Shown piece by piece: positions 14,418 through 22,465 of a stretch of DNA of 38,429 nucleotides (positions are counted from its first letter, which is position 1; every line of letters starts with the position of its first letter). The position numbers and the translations under genes are program-made. A model generated the notes under the pieces. It was not told the DNA's origin, made no database searches, and worked only from the letters and a program-made list of their open reading frames with translations. The DNA is from Firmicutes bacterium UBA3572 (GTDB taxonomy: Bacteria > Bacillota > Desulfotomaculia > Desulfotomaculales > Desulforudaceae): the NCBI GenBank assembly GCA_002375985.1, contig DFNH01000005.1, positions 1-38,429 on the forward strand, given 5' to 3'.

Positions 14418-16199
14418 ATGACTGAGTTTACTATGCATCCTTCGCTTTTCCTAGCCGCGGGCGCGCTGGCCGTGATCCTGCTGCCCGCCCGATTGCGGTA
14501 CATCGGCCTGCTGGGCGGCCCGCTGCTGGCGCTGCTGGCGGTGTTCAGCCTTCAGGTGGGCACGACGTGGACCCACCCGTTCCTGACCTATGAGCTGCAG
14601 GTCCTGAAAGTGGATGCTTTGTCCCGGGTCTTCGGGATCATCTTCTCTATCATGGCCCTGCTGGGAGCGACGTACGCCCTGCACGTCCTGAACCGCGGCG
14701 AGCACGTCGCCGCCCTGCTGTACGCGGCGGGTTCCCTGGGTGTGGTTTTTGCCGGCGACTGGCTCACACTGTTCTTCTGCTGGGAGGTTATGGCTGCCTC
14801 TTCGGTGTTCCTGATCTGGTACCGCCGCCGCCGGGAGTCCCTGGCCGCTGGTTTCCGCTACCTTATGGTGCACTTTGTCGGCGGCAACCTGCTGCTCGGC
14901 GGTATCCTGCTGCTGATGAGTCAGGGCAACGTGGCGGTGTCCGCCCTGACCGGGGCCGAGGGGCCGGCCTTCTGGCTGGTGCTGATCGGGGTGGGCATCA
15001 ACGCGGCGATTGTGCCCCTGCACGCTTGGCTTACCGATGCTTATCCGGAAGGGACCGTGACCGGCAGTGTGTTCTTGAGCGCCTTTACCACCAAGGTAGC
15101 CGTCTACGTGCTGGTCCGGGTTTTCCCGGGCACCGAACTGCTGATCTGGGCCGGGGTGATCATGGCCCTGTACGGGGTAGTCTACGCGGTGCTGGAAAAC
15201 GACGCCCGGCGCCTGTTGGCCTACCACATCATCAGTCAGGTGGGTTACATGGTCGCGGGGGTCGGAATTGGGACCGAACTGGCGCTAAACGGAACCGTTG
15301 CCCACGCTTTCAGCCATATTCTTTATAAGTCCCTGCTGTTCATGGGGGCCGGGGCGGTGATCTACGCCACCGGACGTAGCAAACTCACCGAACTGGGCGG
15401 TATCGCGAAGTTGATGCCCTGGGTGGTTGTCCTCTACATGATCGGCGGCTTTTCCATTTCCGGCGTTCCGCTGTTTAACGGCTTTATCAGCAAATCAATC
15501 ATTGTGTATGCGGCCGGGGTGAGCCATATGGGATTGGTCGAAATCCTGCTGCACCTGGCCAGTGTCGGTACCTTCCTGCACACCGGCCTGAAGCTGCCGT
15601 ACTTCATGTTCGTCGGCGACGGTAAGGACCGCGGCCTACCGCCCATTACGGTCCGAAAGATCCCCGCCAACATGTACGTGGCCATGGCCGGGGGCGCGCT
15701 TCTGTGCACCCTATACGGGATTGTGCCGTGGCTCCTGTACGCCGAGTTGCCCTATCCTTTGGCCTATGAGCCGTTCACCACGCTCAAGGTGGTGGCTACC
15801 CTGCAGCTCCTGACGGCCACCGCGGCCGGCTTCTGGCTCTACCTGAAAAAACTCGGCGGTGAGCCCACCATTTCCCTGGATACCGACTGGTTCTACCGCA
15901 AACCGGCCGCTAAGCTGAACTGGATTCTGGATGCCCTGCGCGGGGTTAAGGGTACGGTGGAGGCCTGGGGCGGGGTACTCTTCCAGGCCGCGGTGCCCTA
16001 CGTGCATAACCCGCTGCTGGTAGGGGTAGGCTTCTTGCGGAACGTCAGCTACAAAGCCGCCCGCAGCCTGGAGCAGGGGGGGTGGACCGAGAAGACGGTC
16101 TACGACGAGCACCGGCACCGTGTCTCCACCCAGTTGAACGTGTTCTTCACGGCGCTGTTTATGGGCGCGATGCTGTTGGTGCTTTATACCAACCTGTAG
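14418..16199 (+). CDS. Third antiporter-like subunit (NuoL/MnhD type, long C-terminus)
   Basis: A 593-residue protein of the same superfamily with about 14 helices and an extra 110 residues at the C-terminus, containing LDTDWFYRKPAAKLNWILDA, a NuoL-like lateral-helix feature, and a final membrane anchor. Glu123 (FFCWEVMA) is in place, but the usual TM7 lysine is replaced by Asn195 (GINAAIVPLHAWLTDAY); Lys residues in AFTTKVAVY and GFISKSIIV remain. ATG follows ten bases after the small gene, and a terminator follows the stop. This is the last gene of the operon. It may serve as a modified ion path or a structural partner. Confidence 0.9.
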   Translation: MTEFTMHPSLFLAAGALAVILLPARLRYIGLLGGPLLALLAVFSLQVGTTWTHPFLTYELQVLKVDALSRVFGIIFSIMALLGATYALHVLNRGEHVAALLYAAGSLGVVFAGDWLTLFFCWEVMAASSVFLIWYRRRRESLAAGFRYLMVHFVGGNLLLGGILLLMSQGNVAVSALTGAEGPAFWLVLIGVGINAAIVPLHAWLTDAYPEGTVTGSVFLSAFTTKVAVYVLVRVFPGTELLIWAGVIMALYGVVYAVLENDARRLLAYHIISQVGYMVAGVGIGTELALNGTVAHAFSHILYKSLLFMGAGAVIYATGRSKLTELGGIAKLMPWVVVLYMIGGFSISGVPLFNGFISKSIIVYAAGVSHMGLVEILLHLASVGTFLHTGLKLPYFMFVGDGKDRGLPPITVRKIPANMYVAMAGGALLCTLYGIVPWLLYAELPYPLAYEPFTTLKVVATLQLLTATAAGFWLYLKKLGGEPTISLDTDWFYRKPAAKLNWILDALRGVKGTVEAWGGVLFQAAVPYVHNPLLVGVGFLRNVSYKAARSLEQGGWTEKTVYDEHRHRVSTQLNVFFTALFMGAMLLVLYTNL

Positions 16200-16215
16200 T
16201 CAAGATTAATGAGGG

Positions 16216-16253
16216 GGGCGGCCGGGCTACGTTGGTGGCCGGCGGCCCTTTTT
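16216..16253 (+). terminator. Terminator of the antiporter operon
   Basis: GGGCGGCCGG (16216-16225) pairs with CCGGCGGCCC (16239-16248) at nine of ten positions, followed by five T and another T run. It lies 17 bases after the last antiporter stop codon. Confidence 0.85.
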
Positions 16254-16266
16254 GTTTTTGCCGGTC

Positions 16267-16296
16267 TTGCCTCTCCACCGCCGGGTGTGCTAAGAT
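16267..16296 (+). promoter_or_regulatory. Possible rpmE promoter with extended -10
   Basis: TTGCCT (16267-16272) and TAAGAT (16291-16296) are 18 bases apart, with TGC directly before the -10 box (extended -10 type). It sits between the operon terminator and rpmE. Confidence 0.4.
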
Positions 16297-16345
16297 TAAA
16301 AATGCGATTTTTATGCTCCGGGACGGAAAGAGGTGACAACACGAA

Positions 16346-16549
16346 ATGAAAGCAAACATTCATCCCCCTTATCAAAAGGCCAGGATCGTTTGCGTTTGCG
16401 GGGCGCAGTTTGAAGTCGGTTCGACCAAGAAAGAAATGCGCGTGGACATCTGCGCCAAGTGCCACCCCTTTTATACGGGGACGCAGCGGACGGTGGAAAC
16501 CCACGGCCGGGCCGACCGGTTCCGCAAGAAGTACGGCCTGGGCAAGTAA
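16346..16549 (+). CDS. rpmE: Ribosomal protein L31, zinc-binding type
   Basis: A 67-residue large-subunit ribosomal protein. It carries the zinc cysteines Cys16, Cys18, Cys36 and Cys39 (VCVCGAQF and ICAKCHPFYTG), which marks the C+ form that can be displaced by a zinc-free paralogue under zinc starvation in Bacillus. The C-terminal RADRFRKKYG is typical. AGAGGTG lies upstream of the ATG. It is flanked by its own terminator, so it is probably a single-gene unit. Confidence 0.97.
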   Translation: MKANIHPPYQKARIVCVCGAQFEVGSTKKEMRVDICAKCHPFYTGTQRTVETHGRADRFRKKYGLGK

Positions 16550-16570
16550 GACCGAGTATAGGCGCACAAG

Positions 16571-16601
16571 AGATAGCAGAGCGACGCTCTGCTATCTTTT
16601 T
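16571..16601 (+). terminator. Terminator after rpmE
   Basis: A perfect 12-bp stem (AGATAGCAGAGC / GCTCTGCTATCT) with loop GAC at 16571-16597, running into TTTT. It lies between rpmE and the DUF1385 gene, only nine bases before that gene's earliest possible start. Confidence 0.92.
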
Positions 16602-16624
16602 AGCCTGGTGTGAAGGAGAATGTG

Positions 16625-17578
16625 ATGGGCAAAAAGTTTAACTACGGCGGCCAAGCGGTGATTGAAGGGGTTATGATGCGCGGGCCGTCGGCCTGGGCGG
16701 TGGCCGTCCGCTGTCCCGACCAAAGGATTGAGGTCGAGACGCGTCCGGTGGAGACCGTCACCGCGCGCTACCCGTTCCTGAAGTGGCCTCTTATACGGGG
16801 CACGGTGGTCCTGGTGGAATCCATGGTTATCGGCATCAAGGCGCTGAGTTTCTCCGCGTCCAAGGCCACCGAAGAGGAAGAAAAACCGATTTCGCCGCTG
16901 GAGATGGCGGCTACCGTGGCGCTCGCCCTCGGGTTGGCCATCGTCCTCTTTATCGTCCTGCCCGTGTTTTTGGCCCACCTGTTGACGCCGCTGGTGCCCG
17001 GCACCGTCGGGCAAAACGTGCTCGAAGGGCTGATCCGTGTGGGTGCCTTTCTGGCCTACGTGGCCGGCGTGGGCCTGATGCCCGACATCCGGCGGGTGTT
17101 TCAGTACCATGGGGCCGAACACAAGGTGATCAACGCCTATGAGGCGGGTACACGCCTGGAGCCGGCGGCGGTGCAGCGCCATTCCGCCCTGCACCCGCGC
17201 TGCGGCACCAGTTTTATCCTGCTGGTGATCATCCTGAAAGTATTTATCTTTAGTTTTCTGGCCACCGATCCCCTGTGGTGGCGGATAACCTCGCGGGTGC
17301 TGCTTTTGCCGGTGGTGGCCGGAGTGGCCTACGAGGTCATCAAGTTTACCGCCCGCCACGCGCGGTTCCCCTTGAGCCGGTTGCTGTTGGCGCCGGGGCT
17401 GGCGGTGCAAAGATTGACCACCCGGGAGCCGGACGACGGACAGGTGGAAGTGGCGATCAGCGCCTTCGAGGCCGTGCGGGTGGCCGAAGAGGCGGAAAAG
17501 GGAACGGTAAACCAAGAAGAGCGGGAAGCGGAAGCGGAAGAGGGAGAAGGCGATGTTCGAAAAGTTGGCGCATCTTGA
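16625..17578 (+). CDS. DUF1385 family membrane protein (YqhQ-like)
   Basis: A 317-residue protein with the DUF1385 signatures GGQAVIEGVMMRGP near the start, YHGAEHKVINAYE in the middle and HPRCGTSFILLV. Several membrane helices are visible. ATG 16625 is chosen because AAGGAGA lies five bases before it; a GTG at 16610 would add five residues. The function is not known. In many Clostridia this gene lies between rpmE and prfA, exactly as here. Its last 26 bases overlap the prfA start, so it is translationally coupled to prfA. The last 40 residues are strongly charged and low-complexity. Confidence 0.88.
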   Translation: MGKKFNYGGQAVIEGVMMRGPSAWAVAVRCPDQRIEVETRPVETVTARYPFLKWPLIRGTVVLVESMVIGIKALSFSASKATEEEEKPISPLEMAATVALALGLAIVLFIVLPVFLAHLLTPLVPGTVGQNVLEGLIRVGAFLAYVAGVGLMPDIRRVFQYHGAEHKVINAYEAGTRLEPAAVQRHSALHPRCGTSFILLVIILKVFIFSFLATDPLWWRITSRVLLLPVVAGVAYEVIKFTARHARFPLSRLLLAPGLAVQRLTTREPDDGQVEVAISAFEAVRVAEEAEKGTVNQEEREAEAEEGEGDVRKVGAS

Positions 17579-18632
17579 AGAAAAATACGAGGAATTGACC
17601 CGCCTGCTCAGTGATCCGGCGGTCATCGCCGACCATGAACGCTGGCGGGCCTACGTAAAGCGTCACGCCGAACTGGAGGACGTGGTCGCCACCTACCGGG
17701 AGTACAAGCAGGTGACCGCAGAGGTGGAGGCCACCCGGGAGCTGCTCCGGGAGGAGAAGGACCCCGAGTTCCGGGAACTGGCGGAGACCGAGCTGGAAGA
17801 GCTGACGGCGCGGGCCAAGCAGCTTGAGCAGCGGCTGCGGGTGTTGCTCTTGCCCAAGGATCCCAACGACGAGAAGAACGTGATCATTGAGATCCGGGCC
17901 GGCACGGGTGGGGAAGAGGCGGCCCTGTTTGCCGGGGATCTGTTGCGGATGTACCTGCGGTACGCCGAGCGCCGGGGCTGGCGGGCCGAAATTCTGAGCG
18001 CCAGCGAGACCGACCTGGGCGGCTTTAAAGAAGTGATCGTCCTGCTGGAAGGACGGGGCGCGTACAGCGAGCTGAAGTTCGAGAGCGGTGTCCACCGGGT
18101 GCAGCGGGTGCCCGCCACCGAGTCCGGCGGGCGGATTCACACCTCGGCCGCCACGGTGGCCGTGCTCCCCGAGGCCGAAGAGGTGGACGTGGAAATCAAG
18201 CCGGAGGAATTGCGGATCGACGTGTTTTGTGCTACCGGCCCAGGGGGGCAGTCGGTGAACACTACGCAATCGGCGGTGCGGATCACCCACCTGCCCACCG
18301 GGATTGTGGTCAGCTGCCAGGACGAGAAGTCCCAGCACAAAAACCGGGACAAGGCCATGAAAGTGCTGCGGGCGCGGCTGCTGGACAAGGCGGTGCAGGA
18401 ACAACAGGCGCAAATCGCCTCCGCCCGCAAAACCCAGGTGGGCAGCGGTGACCGGAGCGAGCGTATCCGCACCTACAACTTTCCTCAGAACCGGGTGACC
18501 GATCACCGGCTGAACCTTACCCTGTACCGCCTGGAGGAGGTGCTCCAGGGGGACCTGCACGAACTGATCGACGCCCTGATCACCAATGACCAGGCCGAAA
18601 AACTAAAAAGGGTAGAAAACGTAGAAAACTAA
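17553..18632 (+). CDS. prfA: Peptide chain release factor 1
   Basis: A 359-residue factor that ends translation at UAA and UAG. The stop-codon recognition motif Pro187-Ala-Thr (PAT, the RF1 type) and the catalytic Gly231-Gly-Gln (GPGGQSVNTTQSA) are present. The N-terminal coiled coil and domain order are normal. The ATG follows GGGAGAAGG and lies inside the end of the DUF1385 gene. The C-terminus ends VENVEN, encoded by a 9-base tandem repeat (GTAGAAAAC twice). Its usual partner prmC, which methylates the GGQ glutamine, follows only after a transposase gene. Confidence 0.97.
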   Translation: MFEKLAHLEEKYEELTRLLSDPAVIADHERWRAYVKRHAELEDVVATYREYKQVTAEVEATRELLREEKDPEFRELAETELEELTARAKQLEQRLRVLLLPKDPNDEKNVIIEIRAGTGGEEAALFAGDLLRMYLRYAERRGWRAEILSASETDLGGFKEVIVLLEGRGAYSELKFESGVHRVQRVPATESGGRIHTSAATVAVLPEAEEVDVEIKPEELRIDVFCATGPGGQSVNTTQSAVRITHLPTGIVVSCQDEKSQHKNRDKAMKVLRARLLDKAVQEQQAQIASARKTQVGSGDRSERIRTYNFPQNRVTDHRLNLTLYRLEEVLQGDLHELIDALITNDQAEKLKRVENVEN

Positions 18633-18717
18633 GTTGAGAAGGACCGGAACGGGGAAGAAAACGTAATAAAGACGTCAGAGTGGGGCTTTGAAAAACCGGA
18701 ACGCGAGGTTTTGCGGG

Positions 18718-19386
18718 ATGCCCAGGATCGCAAGAGGATTGGCCGGCGGGATGTTCTACCATGTCCTGAACCGTGGCAACGGTAAGCAGACCGTGTTTCA
18801 TAAGGATCAGGATTACCAGGTGTTTTTGGAGTTGATGGGGGCGGCCCGGGAAAAATATCCTGGTGTCAGGCTGGTCGCGTACTGTCTTATGCCCAACCAT
18901 TTTCACTTTATCCTGTGGCCGGAGCAGGGGGAAGATTTGAGCAGGTGGATGCAGGTGCTGATGACCGCACATGTCCGCCGTTACCATCAGCATTACGGAA
19001 CCGCCGGCCACGTCTGGCAGGGGCGGTATAAGAGCTTTGTCATCCAGGACGACGATCACCTCCTGACCGTAATGCGCTATGTGGAGGGTAACCCGGTCCG
19101 GTCCGGTTTGGTCTTTTCGGCTGTGGACTGGCCCTGGTCTTCACACCGGGAAAGGACCGTCGGGGGCGGCTTTCTCCCACCGGACAGTCCGCCGCTAAAA
19201 CTGCCGGACAATTGGACCGAGTTTGTTGATCACCGGTTGACCGCGGGGGAACTGGATAGAATACGTACCAGCGTGGTCCGCCAGGCACCTTTTGGCACGC
19301 CGGACTGGCAGGCGAAAACGGCGCGGGAGCTGGGCATCGAGTCCACGTTGCGCATGCGCGGCCGGCCGAAAAGACGGGATGACTAA
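18718..19386 (+). CDS. REP-associated tyrosine transposase (RAYT, Y1_Tnp)
   Basis: A 222-residue single-domain HUH transposase. It begins MPRIARGLAGGMFYHVLNRG, has the HUH motif in PNHFHFILWPEQ (His61, His63), and a segment with candidate nucleophile tyrosines followed by HVWQGRYKSF (residues 88-106). The ending GRPKRRDD fits the DNA-binding tail of RAYTs. ATG 18718 is chosen since family members start with MPRIAR and GAGG stands upstream; a TTG at 18688 is possible. The domain looks complete, so the enzyme may be active. It splits the normally adjacent prfA and prmC, and a short repeat that recurs elsewhere in the window lies 15 bases after its stop. Confidence 0.93.
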   Translation: MPRIARGLAGGMFYHVLNRGNGKQTVFHKDQDYQVFLELMGAAREKYPGVRLVAYCLMPNHFHFILWPEQGEDLSRWMQVLMTAHVRRYHQHYGTAGHVWQGRYKSFVIQDDDHLLTVMRYVEGNPVRSGLVFSAVDWPWSSHRERTVGGGFLPPDSPPLKLPDNWTEFVDHRLTAGELDRIRTSVVRQAPFGTPDWQAKTARELGIESTLRMRGRPKRRDD

Positions 19387-19400
19387 AGTCAGGAAAGGTA

Positions 19401-19423
19401 AAAACATGCCTGTCCCCTTTTTA
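19401..19423 (+). repeat. REP-like repeat copy A, overlapping prmC start
   Basis: AAAACATGCCTGTCCCC plus a T run. The core ACATGCCTGTCCCCTT recurs at 24.3 kb (inverted) and 34.4 kb (same strand). This copy lacks the DnaA-box part. Its ATG is the start codon of prmC. Confidence 0.75.
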
Positions 19424-20263
19424 GTGGGGGAGATGCTGGCGTGGGCGCGGGCCGAGTTGCGGGACGCCGGGGTGGAAACGCCGGGGCTGGACGCAGCGGT
19501 GCTCCTGGCCTGGGTGCTGGGGTGCGACCGGGCGGACCTGTACCGGGAGCCGGAGCGCGTCGTGACGCCCGCCGCGCGGGACCGCTTTCGGCGGTTGGTG
19601 GCGGCCCGCCGGGAGCGGCAGCCGGTGGCCTACCTGACCGGGCGCCGGGAATTCATGGGGCTGGAGTTTCTGGTGGCGCCCGGTGTGCTGGTGCCGCGGC
19701 CCGAGACCGAACTCCTGGTGGAGGCGGGACTTGCGCTCTTGGCCGGCCTTCCGGAGCCGCTGGTGGTCGACGTGGGCACCGGCTGCGGGGCGGTCGCGGT
19801 GAGTCTGGCCCGGGGCGTACCGGCCGCCCGGGTACTGGCCACCGACGTGGCGGCGCAGGCGCTGGCCCTGGCCCGGGAGAATGCCCGCCGCCACGGCGCG
19901 GCCGTGGAGTTTTTCCACGGCGACCTCCTCGAGCCGCTGCCGGCCTCGCTTGCCCGTCGGGTGGACCTGGTGCTCGCCAACCTGCCCTATGTCCCTACTT
20001 CCCTGTTGGGCACCCTCCCGCCCGAGGTGCGTGCCGAGCCGCGCCTGGCCTTGGACGGCGGGCCGGACGGACTGGACCTGTATCGGCGGCTGGTCCCTCA
20101 GGCCCACCGCATGCTGCGCCCCGGCGGGCATCTGGCCTTCGAGATCGGTCCGGGACAAGGTCCGGGCGCGCTGGCCCTGGTTGCTCCCTCCGCCTGGCAG
20201 AGTAATCTTCTCTACGATCTGGCCGGCCGTGAGCGCGTGATCACGGCAAAAAAGAGCAAATAG
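19406..20263 (+). CDS. prmC: Release factor glutamine methyltransferase
   Basis: A 285-residue SAM-dependent enzyme that methylates the GGQ glutamine of release factors. The SAM motif DVGTGCGAVAVSLA lies at 122-135, and the catalytic-site motif is NLPY at 192-195 rather than the usual NPPY. PVAYLTGRREFMGLEFLV is typical of the N-domain end. ATG 19406 follows AGGAAAGG. The first residues MPVPF are encoded by a repeat that occurs elsewhere between genes, so the original start was probably replaced by, or fused to, that repeat. Core domains are intact. Confidence 0.93.
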   Translation: MPVPFLVGEMLAWARAELRDAGVETPGLDAAVLLAWVLGCDRADLYREPERVVTPAARDRFRRLVAARRERQPVAYLTGRREFMGLEFLVAPGVLVPRPETELLVEAGLALLAGLPEPLVVDVGTGCGAVAVSLARGVPAARVLATDVAAQALALARENARRHGAAVEFFHGDLLEPLPASLARRVDLVLANLPYVPTSLLGTLPPEVRAEPRLALDGGPDGLDLYRRLVPQAHRMLRPGGHLAFEIGPGQGPGALALVAPSAWQSNLLYDLAGRERVITAKKSK

Positions 20264-20312
20264 GTGCCCATTCTGTACTTCCGACTCCTGGATTCTGGAT
20301 TCTCCCTCATTT

Positions 20313-20327
20313 GTGGTATACTACCAC
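20313..20327. promoter_or_regulatory. Palindrome over a putative -10 box before sua5
   Basis: GTGGTA-TAC-TACCAC, a perfect inverted repeat, contains TATACT (20317-20322), a good -10 box. No clear -35 is seen. It may be a repressor site or only a small hairpin. Confidence 0.3.
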
Positions 20328-20351
20328 CGGGGTACAAGATGAGGGACGGAT

Positions 20352-21428
20352 ATGGTGACTGAAGTAGAAACTCCAAGGGGCCTGCGCACCGCCTACTGGC
20401 GCGTGGATCCCGTATTGCCCGATCCCGAAATCGTCGCGCGGGCGGCCGCGCTGCTCCGCGCGGGCGGCCTGGTGGCCTTTCCGACCGAGACGGTGTACGG
20501 TTTGGGGGCCAACGCCTTTGATCAAGAGGCCGTCCGGCGTCTTTTCGCGGCCAAGGGGCGTCCGGTGGACAACCCCCTGATCGTGCATGTGGCCGCCAAG
20601 AACGAGTTGGCGGACCTGGTGCGGGAGGTACCGGCGGTCGCCAAGGACTTGGTCGGGGTCTTCTGGCCCGGGCCGCTTACCCTGGTGCTGCCCCGGTCGC
20701 GCGCCGTGCCTCCGGTGGTGACCGCCGGCCTGGACAAGGTGGCGGTGCGCATGCCGGCGCACCCGGTGGCGCTGGCCCTGATCCGGGCCGCCGGGGTGCC
20801 GGTGGCCGCCCCGAGCGCCAATTACTCGGGCCGCCCCAGCCCGACCATGGCCGCCCACGTGCTGGAGGATCTTGACGGGCGTATCGAGGCCGTCCTGGAC
20901 GGCGGACCGGCGCCGGTGGGGGTGGAATCGACCGTTTTGGACCTGACCGTAACCCCGCCGGTTATTCTGCGCCCCGGCGGGATCACCGCCGAACAGCTGT
21001 CCGCGGTTTTGGACGGCATCGCGCACCACCCGGAGCATACCCCCGGGCGGCCCCAGGCGCCCGGGATGAAATACCGGCACTACGCGCCCCGGACACCGCT
21101 TTGGCTGGTGGATGCCCCGCCGGAGGCCGCTGCCGCGCGTCTTGGTGCGCTGGCGGCCGAAGCCCGCGCCGCCGGGAAAAGCGTGGTCATCCTGACCCGC
21201 CGCGACCACCGGGACCGTTTCCCGGAAGACCGGGTGGTGGTCTGCGGCGAAAGCACCGATCCGGCCGGCGTGGCTGCCGGATTGTACACCGCTCTCCGGG
21301 AGTGCGACCTCCTGGGCGCTGACCTGATCCTGGCCGAGGGGCTGCCCCCCACCGGCCTGGGCCGTGCCGTAATGAACCGCCTGCGCAAGGCGGCCACCAA
21401 AACCTTCGTTAACGGAGTGCAGACGTGA
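20352..21428 (+). CDS. Threonylcarbamoyl-AMP synthase, Sua5 type
   Basis: A 358-residue enzyme that makes threonylcarbamoyl-AMP from threonine, bicarbonate and ATP for the universal t6A37 tRNA modification. The YrdC domain shows FPTETVYGLGANA, Lys68 and Arg70 (AAKGRPVDNPLIVH) and Ser155/Asn157 (PSANYSGRPSPT). A linker (PGMKYRHYAP) and a C-terminal Rossmann-like Sua5 domain follow, so this is the long form, like B. subtilis YwlC. ATG 20352 is the start; GTG 20355 is an alternative. The stop overlaps the mntP GTG (GTGA), starting a ywlC-D-E-F-like operon. Confidence 0.95.
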   Translation: MVTEVETPRGLRTAYWRVDPVLPDPEIVARAAALLRAGGLVAFPTETVYGLGANAFDQEAVRRLFAAKGRPVDNPLIVHVAAKNELADLVREVPAVAKDLVGVFWPGPLTLVLPRSRAVPPVVTAGLDKVAVRMPAHPVALALIRAAGVPVAAPSANYSGRPSPTMAAHVLEDLDGRIEAVLDGGPAPVGVESTVLDLTVTPPVILRPGGITAEQLSAVLDGIAHHPEHTPGRPQAPGMKYRHYAPRTPLWLVDAPPEAAAARLGALAAEARAAGKSVVILTRRDHRDRFPEDRVVVCGESTDPAGVAAGLYTALRECDLLGADLILAEGLPPTGLGRAVMNRLRKAATKTFVNGVQT

Positions 21429-21967
21429 GTACCGGGACCGTGCTTTTGCTGGCGGGCGCCCTGGGCACCGACGCCTTTTCGCTCAGTCTGGGGCTCGGCC
21501 TCGGGGGTATGCGCCGGCGCTTGGCGGCCACGCTGGTCGGCCTGATCGTGGTGTTCCACGTGATCCTGCCGATTGTCGGCTGGTGGGCCGGGGAGTTGCT
21601 GGGCCGGGTGGCCGGTCAGTGGGCCGGATACGTGGGAGCCGCCGTGCTGTTTTACCTGGGTGTCCGTATGATCTGGGAGTCGTTCCGGGATGGTCCGGTC
21701 GGCGCCAACGGAAGCCGGGCCGGCAGTTTTGCCGGCCTGGCGGTGCTGGCGGGCAGCGTCAGCATGGACGCCCTGAGTGTGGGTTTCACCCTGGGTACGG
21801 CCGGGGCCGCCCTGCTCCTGACCGCGGGCGCGATCGGCCTGGTGGCCGGACTGATGTCGGCGGCCGCGTTTTTGCTGGCCCATTTCGTCCAGGGGTGGGT
21901 AGGGCGCCGGGCGCTACTCCCCGGCGGGGTGATCCTCATCAGCGTCGGTATCCACCTGTTACTGTAG
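21425..21967 (+). CDS. mntP: Manganese efflux pump MntP
   Basis: A 180-residue, six-helix exporter. The two half-repeats carry the acidic motifs GTDAFSLSLGLGLGG (near residue 14) and SMDALSVGFTLG (near 112), typical of MntP (formerly YebN; B. subtilis YwlD). It likely expels Mn2+ from the cell. It overlaps sua5 by four bases. No yybP-ykoY manganese riboswitch is visible because the gene is inside an operon. Confidence 0.9.
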   Translation: MSTGTVLLLAGALGTDAFSLSLGLGLGGMRRRLAATLVGLIVVFHVILPIVGWWAGELLGRVAGQWAGYVGAAVLFYLGVRMIWESFRDGPVGANGSRAGSFAGLAVLAGSVSMDALSVGFTLGTAGAALLLTAGAIGLVAGLMSAAAFLLAHFVQGWVGRRALLPGGVILISVGIHLLL

Positions 21968-21985
21968 ACCCGGGAGGAGAATAAA

Positions 21986-22465
21986 GTGAAAAAGATTCTT
22001 TTCGTCTGTACCGGAAACACCTGCCGTTCCCCGATGGCCGCGGCCATTGCCCGTCATCTCGTCGATCAGAAGTACGGGGGGAACATGCGGGTGGCTTCGG
22101 CCGGGCTGTTTGCCCTTCCCGGTTCGCCGGCCGCCTCCGAGGCCGTCGCCGCCTTGGCCGCATCCGGGATCGACCTCCGGGAGCACCGGGCTGCCGTCCT
22201 TGATCCGGCGGCCGTGCAGGACGCCGACCTGGTGCTGACCATGACCGCCGCGCACCGCCGCCAGGTACTCGACCTGGTGCCCGAGGCCCAGGGCAAAGTG
22301 TACACCCTCGGCGAATACACCGGGATAGGCGGCGACCTGGAAGACCCGCTCGGCCGCCCGTTGTCGGCGTACCGGGAATGCGCTTCCCGGTTGCACACCC
22401 TCGTGGCGGCGGCGCTTGCGCGCTTCGCGGGCCGCGATGCCCGCGGGGATAAATCTAAGAAATAA
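21986..22465 (+). CDS. ywlE: Low-molecular-weight phosphatase, YwlE (protein-arginine phosphatase) type
   Basis: A 159-residue cytosolic phosphatase. The P-loop is Cys8-TGNTCRS, where the threonine at position 12 matches Thr11 of B. subtilis YwlE, the residue that selects phosphoarginine over phosphotyrosine. The catalytic aspartate lies in LEDPLGRP. GTG 21986 follows GGGAGGAG. The cognate kinase (McsB) is not in the window. Position between mntP and rpiB matches the Bacillus ywlC-F order. Substrate assignment is inferred from the threonine and synteny. Confidence 0.88.
   Translation: MKKILFVCTGNTCRSPMAAAIARHLVDQKYGGNMRVASAGLFALPGSPAASEAVAALAASGIDLREHRAAVLDPAAVQDADLVLTMTAAHRRQVLDLVPEAQGKVYTLGEYTGIGGDLEDPLGRPLSAYRECASRLHTLVAAALARFAGRDARGDKSKK

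Noticed and set aside
18603..18632. VENVEN at the end of PrfA as a functional tag
   Set aside because: It is a simple 9-base tandem repeat at a variable C-terminus; nothing supports a function.
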